Assembly: GCF_008807375.1 (NCBI RefSeq)
Contig: NZ_CP043311.1
Coordinates: 4,878,001 to 4,942,000, forward strand
DNA: 64,000 nucleotides
Direction of reading: 5' to 3'
Source: Pseudomonas lalkuanensis
GTDB taxonomy: Bacteria; Pseudomonadota; Gammaproteobacteria; Pseudomonadales; Pseudomonadaceae
Part shown: positions 59,623 through 64,000 of the stretch, in pieces
Layout: each line of letters opens with the position of its first letter
Position numbering within the stretch: the stretch's first letter is position 1
Translations under genes and position numbers: made by a program
Notes under the pieces: generated by a model
Database searches by the model: none
What the model was told of the DNA's origin: nothing
The model's input: only the letters and a program-made list of their open reading frames with translations

Positions 59623-60081
59623 TCAGAGCAGATCGCGATCCAGCAACGGCCATTCCCGCTGCGCCTGCGGGTCGTCGGACAGCAGGCGAAAGCCGGCGAA
59701 TTCGAAGCCGGGCGCCACGTTGCAGCCCACCAGGGTATAGGCACCCAGGCAACGTGCGGCCTGCCAGGCGTGGGCGGGTACGGTGCGCTGGGGCAGGCTG
59801 CCCTCCGCCACCGGGCCGAGGAGTTCCCGGCGCACCTCGCCAGGCGATTCGGCGACCAGCAGTTCCAGCGGGTCGCCTTCGTAGAAGTGCCAGGCCTCGT
59901 CGGCATCTACCCGGTGCCAGCGGCTCACACCACCCTGCGGCAACAGGAAGAAGATGGACGACGACGCAGCGCGGCCACCCGGCAGATGGGTGGCCGATTC
60001 GAACACCCGGCGATAGAAGCCACCTTCAGGGTGCGGCTCCAGTTGCAGTTCGCGGATGAGGAATTCGGCGCGCGGGTGCAT
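59623..60081 (-). CDS. Cupin protein, DUF985 family
   Basis: 152 residues. Cupin_5/DUF985 pattern: N-terminal LQLEPHPEGGFYRR, then SSIFFLLPQGGVSRWHRVDA and the metal-site-like HFYEGDPLELL. Its start overlaps the flavodoxin stop (TGATG), so they form an operon. Proteins of this family bind small molecules; the function is unknown. The two-gene unit is divergent from the LOV photoreceptor gene. Confidence 0.83.
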   Translation of the reverse strand: MHPRAEFLIRELQLEPHPEGGFYRRVFESATHLPGGRAASSSIFFLLPQGGVSRWHRVDADEAWHFYEGDPLELLVAESPGEVRRELLGPVAEGSLPQRTVPAHAWQAARCLGAYTLVGCNVAPGFEFAGFRLLSDDPQAQREWPLLDRDLL

Positions 60082-60530
60082 CAGGCTTTCAGCGCCGCGA
60101 TGACGGCATTGAGCCAGGGCTCGGCATCCAGTTCAGGGGTAACGGTTTCGCTGGCGTCCAGGCGCTGCATCTCCACCACTTCGCGCAGGCCGAGCTCGGC
60201 ATAGAGCTCACGCATCAGCTCGCCGCCGCCGCAGAACACGTCGTAGCTGGAATCCCCCAGGGCGAGGATGGCACCCGAGCGGCCACGCCAGTTGGGCAGG
60301 CGGTCGCGCAGCTCGGAATACAGCGGCAGCAGGTTATCCGGCAACTCGCCCATTCCGGTGGTGGCCGTCACGGTGAGCAGCGCCTCGGGGTCGAAGGCGA
60401 TCAGGTCGTCCAGGCTCACCCGGGGCAGGTAGCTGGCGTCCAGGCCAGCGGCCTTGAGCAGCTTTTCCGCGTGACGGGCGACTTCTTCGGCGGTGCCGTA
60501 CACCGAGCCGGACAGGATGGCGACTTTCAT
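60081..60530 (-). CDS. Flavodoxin (MioC-like)
   Basis: 149 residues from ATG 60530. FMN phosphate-binding loop SGSVYGTAEEVA, isoalloxazine loops TATTGMGELPDN and LGDSSYDVFCGGGE. It is an electron carrier of the long-chain flavodoxin/MioC type. The start overlaps nothing upstream; 104 bp separates it from the divergent LOV gene. Its place beside a flavin-based photoreceptor may be coincidental or may link to flavin redox signalling. Confidence 0.85.
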   Translation of the reverse strand: MKVAILSGSVYGTAEEVARHAEKLLKAAGLDASYLPRVSLDDLIAFDPEALLTVTATTGMGELPDNLLPLYSELRDRLPNWRGRSGAILALGDSSYDVFCGGGELMRELYAELGLREVVEMQRLDASETVTPELDAEPWLNAVIAALKA

Positions 60531-60634
60531 GGGGACTCCGAACAGAGGGGCGAAATGCCTCGCATTATGCCGCAACTGGCGAGGTCCGCAGGATGCCGTA
60601 GACTGCTTCCGATCAGATCGACAGAGCCAGGAAC

Positions 60635-61081
60635 ATGATCAACGCCAAGCTGCTGCAACTGGTAATAGACGCGTCCAACGACGGTATCGTGGTCGCCGAG
60701 CAAGAGGGTGAAGACAACATCCTGATCTACGTCAATGCCGCCTTCGAGCGCCTCACCGGCTACGCTCGCGATGAAATCCTCTACCAGGACTGCCGGTTCC
60801 TCCAGGGCAAGGACCGCAATCAGCTGGGCATCCCCGCCATCCGCCAGGCCATCCGCAATGGCCAGCCGTGCCGGCAGATCCTGCGCAACTACCGCAAGGA
60901 CGGCAGCGCCTTCTGGAACGAGCTGTCCATCACCCCGGTATTCAACGAGTCGGACCAGCTCACCTATTTCATCGGCATCCAGAAAGACGTTACCGAGCAG
61001 GTGGAAGCCCGCCAGCGGGTGCGCGAACTGGAAGAAGAAGTGGCTGGGCTCAAGGCAGAACTGGCGGAACTCAAGAGGTAG
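60635..61081 (+). CDS. Short LOV blue-light photoreceptor (PpSB1-LOV-like)
   Basis: 148 residues. The single LOV/PAS domain carries the photoactive cysteine C53 in YQDC53RFLQG, with conserved asparagines in the FMN pocket (YVNAAF; FWNELSITPV) and a C-terminal coiled-coil (about 120-148) for dimerisation. The N-terminus MINAKLLQLVIDASNDG is nearly identical to P. putida PpSB1-LOV. It has no output domain, so it signals by protein contact, in P. putida probably to LitR-type regulators. FMN-contact residue R61 is present, but position 66 is Ile, as in PpSB2-LOV. Lies next to the LitR gene, tail-to-tail. Confidence 0.93.
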   Translation: MINAKLLQLVIDASNDGIVVAEQEGEDNILIYVNAAFERLTGYARDEILYQDCRFLQGKDRNQLGIPAIRQAIRNGQPCRQILRNYRKDGSAFWNELSITPVFNESDQLTYFIGIQKDVTEQVEARQRVRELEEEVAGLKAELAELKR

Positions 61082-61160
61082 GATCGCGCGGGGCTCGCCA
61101 AGCGCTTTGATTGGATCTTTCGCGAGCAGAACTCGCTCCGGCAACGGGACAACGGCCGGT

Positions 61161-62108
61161 TCAGGTATCCAGATGCCCGGCCAGGAACTGCCGAAGGCGG
61201 CGCTGCATCAGTCGCCCCTCGCTGCCGAGGCAGGCCACGGGGGTGCCGTCCAGTTCCTCACTCATCAGATCGGCGGTTTCGCCGGCCAGTGCCATGGGGC
61301 AGTCCAGCCCCAGGGCCAGGCGGTTGAGCTGTTGGCCGAGGTCGTCGGCCGGCGGCTGGTTGGAGAACAGCACCAGCGCCTGGGGTTGCAGCTTGCCGCA
61401 CACCAGCGCCAGTTCCGCTAGTGGCTGACCCAGGCCGAGCACGTTCACCACCACCTCGCCGCTGCCCAGCAACAGGCCGGCCACCAGCAACTCCAGCTCG
61501 CGCCCCTGCCCCGGCAAGGGGGCCAGCAGCACCCGCTGCTGCTGGTTATTGCGCGACAGTTGCAGGCGCTGCAGGACGCGGGCGCGCAGGAAGCTGTCGA
61601 AGAACACCCATTCGCTGCCGCGACCGAACTCGTCCTGGCGCAACAGCAGCGACTGCCAGACCGGCATCAGCACATCGGCGAACGCCACGTGCAGTGGATA
61701 AGTGGAAAACACCTGGCCATAGACCCGCTCCAGCTCGGCCTCGTCCAGGGTGGAGACGGCGTTGCGCACCTGGGTTCGGCGCTCGTTCCATTCCCCCGAA
61801 GCCGCATCCTGGTGGATCGGTGTCACCGGCAGCCTGGCGGCATTGCTACGGGCCAGCAGCTTGCCCACCTTGCTCACCGAAACGCCGCGCTCGATCCAGG
61901 CGAGGATGCTGCGCACCGCCTCGACATCCGCCAGGGAATACAGGCGGTGGCCGCTTTCGGTACGGGTCGGCTGGATCAGTCCGTAACGCCGTTCCCAGGC
62001 TCGCAGGGTGACCGGATTGACCCCGGTCAGGCGCGAAACCTCCCGGATCGGGAAGAGTTCTTCCTGTTTCGGGGCGGCCGAGGCGATGGATGCACCGGAG
62101 TCGGTCAT
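61161..62108 (-). CDS. Class II LitR-type MerR regulator (light response)
   Basis: 315 residues from ATG 62108. MerR helix-turn-helix (about 17-80, IREVSRLTGVNPVTLRAWERR), then a CarH/LitR-like four-helix and B12-binding-fold domain. The bundle region has W151...E166-W167, where B12-dependent relatives have E-H, and the lower cobalamin ligand His (PGxxH motif) is replaced by R203 in LPGQGRELELL. It should therefore not bind B12. P. putida class II LitR proteins PplR1-3 have this feature and depend on LOV proteins for light response. It is next to such a LOV gene here. Confidence 0.88.
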   Translation of the reverse strand: MTDSGASIASAAPKQEELFPIREVSRLTGVNPVTLRAWERRYGLIQPTRTESGHRLYSLADVEAVRSILAWIERGVSVSKVGKLLARSNAARLPVTPIHQDAASGEWNERRTQVRNAVSTLDEAELERVYGQVFSTYPLHVAFADVLMPVWQSLLLRQDEFGRGSEWVFFDSFLRARVLQRLQLSRNNQQQRVLLAPLPGQGRELELLVAGLLLGSGEVVVNVLGLGQPLAELALVCGKLQPQALVLFSNQPPADDLGQQLNRLALGLDCPMALAGETADLMSEELDGTPVACLGSEGRLMQRRLRQFLAGHLDT

Positions 62109-62140
62109 GGCGTGGAAATCGTCAGTGGGAGGATTCACGC

Positions 62141-62168
62141 AGTTTAAACCTTGTTGCGGGGATTCCAA
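62141..62168 (-). promoter_or_regulatory. Predicted promoter of the LitR-type gene
   Basis: On the - strand, TTGGAA (62168-62163), 16 bp, TAAACT (62146-62141), 33 bp before the ATG. No TGTACA-type operator is present in this gap. Confidence 0.45.
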
Positions 62169-62343
62169 TCGACCACAGGCCACGGCAGGCGCGGGGACGA
62201 CCCGCCGGTCATCCTTCCCGCTGGCGCTTTGGCGAAAAACCGGAATAATCCTTGCCTCTTTTTCAGCGCAGCCCACCACCCCGGCGCTGCGTGACGTGCC
62301 CCGGCCCTATCCGGGCGGGCACTCGGTTGCAAGGAGATACACG

Positions 62344-62913
62344 ATGTCTGCCGATCCCGTCACCCTGATGGTGGCCCGCCGCGTCGCCCGCGAGCGCTAC
62401 CACGACTTCATGGCCTGGCTGCGCGAAGGCGAGCAACTGGCCGCCGACTTCCCCGGATACCTCGGCTCTGGCGTGCTGGCACCGCCTCCGGATGACGACG
62501 AGTTCCAGATGATCTTCCGTTTCACCGACGAGCCGACCCTGGCCGCCTGGGAGCACTCCGCTTCGCGCCGCGCCTGGCTGGAGCGTGGCGCCGGACTGTT
62601 CGAGCAGCCCCATGAGCATCGCGCCCTCGGCCTGGATGCCTGGTTCGGCAAGGCCGAGCAGCGGCCGCCGCGCTGGAAGCAGAGCGTGGCCATCTGGCTG
62701 GCCTTCTTTCCCGTGTCCCTGGCCTTCAACCTGCTGTTCGGCGGCTGGCTGGGCGACCTGCCGCTGGCCCTGCGGATATTCCTCAGCACCCTGGCGCTGA
62801 CGCCGCTGATGACTTATTGGTTCATCCCGCTTTCCACTCGCCTGCTGGCACCATGGCTGCAGTCGAGCCGCCCCGCCCCGGTCCGCGGCGCAACGGCGGT
62901 GCAACCCCGCTGA
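62344..62913 (+). CDS. ABM-domain membrane protein
   Basis: 189 residues from ATG 62344, preceded by AAGGAG. An antibiotic-biosynthesis monooxygenase-like (dimeric alpha/beta) domain (about 6-100) is followed by two transmembrane helices (about 115-136 and 142-164). The family is a cofactor-free monooxygenase or haem-binding fold; its fusion to membrane helices is common in Pseudomonas proteins of unknown function. It is divergent from the LitR gene and upstream of folM-folE. Relation to light control is unknown. Confidence 0.78.
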   Translation: MSADPVTLMVARRVARERYHDFMAWLREGEQLAADFPGYLGSGVLAPPPDDDEFQMIFRFTDEPTLAAWEHSASRRAWLERGAGLFEQPHEHRALGLDAWFGKAEQRPPRWKQSVAIWLAFFPVSLAFNLLFGGWLGDLPLALRIFLSTLALTPLMTYWFIPLSTRLLAPWLQSSRPAPVRGATAVQPR

Positions 62914-62930
62914 GGCCGGCCCCGGCAATT

Positions 62931-62954
62931 TGTACAAGCCCCACCCCTGGTATA
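62931..62954 (+). promoter_or_regulatory. Candidate LitR/PplR operator in the folM-folE promoter
   Basis: TGTACA (62931-62936), 12 bp, GGTATA (62949-62954). The direct repeat described for P. putida PplR1 is T(G/A)TACA-N12-TGTA(C/T)A, so this has one mismatch. The second half overlaps a -10 (TATAAC, 62951-62956), so binding would block RNA polymerase. It lies 73 bp before folM. Confidence 0.75.
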
Positions 62955-63026
62955 ACTTGGTGCAGATCAGGCCGTCTGCACCACCTTCCGGCCATCGCCC
63001 TCAGTACCTCCTGCTTCGAGGCGTCA

Positions 63027-63734
63027 ATGAGCCGACCCGCTCCCATCCTCATCACCGGCGCCAGCCAGCGCGTCGGCCTCTACTGTGCCGAACGTCTGCT
63101 GGACGAAGGCCAGCCGGTGATCATCAGCTACCGCACCGAACGCGACGGCGTGAGGCACCTGCGCGAACGCGGCGCCACGGCGCTCGCTGCGGACTTTTCC
63201 AGCGAAGCCGGCATCCTCGCCTTCATCGATGAGCTCAAGGGCTGCACCGACAGCCTGCGCGCCATCGTCCACAATGCGTCGGACTGGCTGACGGAAACGC
63301 CCGGCCACGAGGCCGACGCCTTCCAGCGCATGTTCAGCGTGCACATGCTGGCGCCCTACCTGATCAACCTGCATTGCGAGGAACTGCTGCGCCGCAGCAG
63401 CCCCGCGGACATCATCCACCTGAGCGACGATGTGGCGCGCCGGGGCAGCGAGAAGCGCATCGCCTACTGCGCCAGCAAGGCCGGGCTGGACAACCTCACA
63501 CTGTCCTTCGCCGCCCGCTTCGCGCCAGACATCAAGGTCAACGGCATCGCCCCGGCACTGGTGATGTTCAATGCCGAAGACGATGACGCCTACCGCAAGA
63601 AGACCCTGGCCAAGTCGGCACTGGGCATCGAGCCCGGTCCGCAGGTGGTCTACCAGGCCCTGCGCTACCTCCTGGACAATTCCTACGTCACCGGAACGAC
63701 CCTGACACTCAACGGCGGCCGCCACCTCAAGTAG
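63027..63734 (+). CDS. folM: Dihydromonapterin reductase FolM (SDR family)
   Basis: 235 residues from ATG 63027. The pteridine-reductase-type motif TGASQRVG (about 10-17), the catalytic Tyr-x-x-x-Lys in AYCASKAG and C-terminal TLTLNGG are FolM-like. It reduces dihydromonapterin to tetrahydromonapterin, which is used by phenylalanine hydroxylase in pseudomonads. Folate-branch enzyme folE follows 19 bp later, so the two are co-transcribed. The upstream promoter has a LitR-type operator. Confidence 0.88.
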   Translation: MSRPAPILITGASQRVGLYCAERLLDEGQPVIISYRTERDGVRHLRERGATALAADFSSEAGILAFIDELKGCTDSLRAIVHNASDWLTETPGHEADAFQRMFSVHMLAPYLINLHCEELLRRSSPADIIHLSDDVARRGSEKRIAYCASKAGLDNLTLSFAARFAPDIKVNGIAPALVMFNAEDDDAYRKKTLAKSALGIEPGPQVVYQALRYLLDNSYVTGTTLTLNGGRHLK

Positions 63735-63753
63735 GCGCCGCGAGGACTGCCAC

Positions 63754-64000
63754 CATGAGCGATGAACTGGACCTGTATTACCGGGAAATCCTGCGGGGGC
63801 TGGGGGAAGACCCAGACCGAGAAGGTCTGCGCGAAACCCCCAAGCGCGCCGCCAAGGCCATGCGCTACCTGTGCCACGGCTACGAGCAGAACCTGGACGA
63901 GCTCGTCAACGGCGCCCTCTTCGCCTCGGACAACGACGAGATGGTGACCGTGAAGGACATCGAGCTCTATTCCCTCTGCGAACACCATCTCCTGCCCTTC
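63754..64000 (+). CDS. folE: GTP cyclohydrolase I, 5' part only (cut by window end)
   Basis: 82 residues visible. The start [20 protein letters not shown] and the zinc-site motif C75-E-H-H78 with LLPF identify GTP cyclohydrolase I, which converts GTP to dihydroneopterin triphosphate, the first step to folate and monapterin. The C-terminal half, with the second zinc cysteine, lies beyond the window. It follows folM in one operon. P. putida has a light-induced folE, which this probably parallels. Confidence 0.93.

Noticed and set aside
60531..62343. Further LitR-type repeats upstream of the LOV, LitR and ABM genes
   Set aside because: No TGTACA/TATACA half-sites with N12 spacing were found in these gaps.

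Overview
The window is chromosomal DNA of a Pseudomonas species in the broad sense. It is GC-rich and strongly GC3-biased, with typical Pseudomonas gene families throughout. From memory of the P. aeruginosa PAO1 map, the first ~30 kb follows the order PA4361-PA4389: epimerase, argP/iciA, ACT protein, lysE/argO, sodB, bifA, GIDE protein, lemA, imelysin/di-haem/imelysin/DUF1513 block, mexVW, colRS, groESL, fxsA, HugZ-like protein and an SDR. It is broken by lineage-specific insertions such as a chemoreceptor gene. Many intergenic gaps carry REP-like palindromes ('TGTGGGRGCGAATTCATTCGC' type) and other dispersed repeats. I see no rRNA, tRNA, CRISPR, insertion sequence, prophage or origin.

Layout. 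1-6.1 kb: serine hydrolase pair, coiled-coil membrane protein, epimerase, and the ArgP regulator divergent from an ACT protein and an amino-acid exporter. 6.2-11.3 kb: sodB, the c-di-GMP phosphodiesterase bifA, a ~600 bp repeat island, and the GIDE/EF-hand protein with LemA. 11.4-16.7 kb: periplasmic iron-linked cluster (imelysin; di-haem oxidoreductase; second imelysin; DUF1513) behind a candidate Fur box. 17-23.2 kb: chemoreceptor and MexVW efflux pump. 23.3-30.3 kb: ColRS, GroESL with a sigma-32 promoter, FxsA, HugZ-like protein, SDR. 30.4-40.3 kb: C39-peptidase pair, then an ECF sigma/FecR/TonB-receptor cell-surface signalling system (receptor resembling the aerobactin receptor IutA), and an opposing DUF3649/PepSY/DUF3325/DUF3016 cluster with a good Fur box. 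40.5-45 kb: metallo-beta-lactamase-fold hydrolase, SOS gene yebG with its LexA box, DMT exporter with a possible leader ORF, sterol-desaturase-like protein, AraC regulator. 45-49.5 kb: leucine dehydrogenase followed by E1alpha, E1beta and E2 of a branched-chain-type 2-oxo acid dehydrogenase. 49.6-59.5 kb: SirB1-like protein, SnoaL-AraC regulator with FAD oxidoreductase and cupin, crotonase, SDR, MEST-like hydrolase with class II aldolase, and CidA/CidB-like proteins with a divergent LysR regulator.

The most interesting part is the right end (59.6-64 kb). A short LOV blue-light receptor very close to P. putida PpSB1-LOV lies tail-to-tail with a LitR/CarH-family MerR regulator that has lost the cobalamin-ligating histidine (class II LitR, as in P. 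putida PplR proteins). Just beyond are an ABM-domain membrane protein, folM and folE. The folM-folE promoter contains TGTACA-N12-GGTATA, one mismatch from the direct repeat described for PplR1 in P. putida. This looks like a compact blue-light switch controlling tetrahydromonapterin/folate-branch genes.

Iron is the second theme. Imelysins, the Fur-box PepSY cluster, the sigma/FecR/receptor system, the HugZ-like protein and iron superoxide dismutase all point to iron or haem handling.
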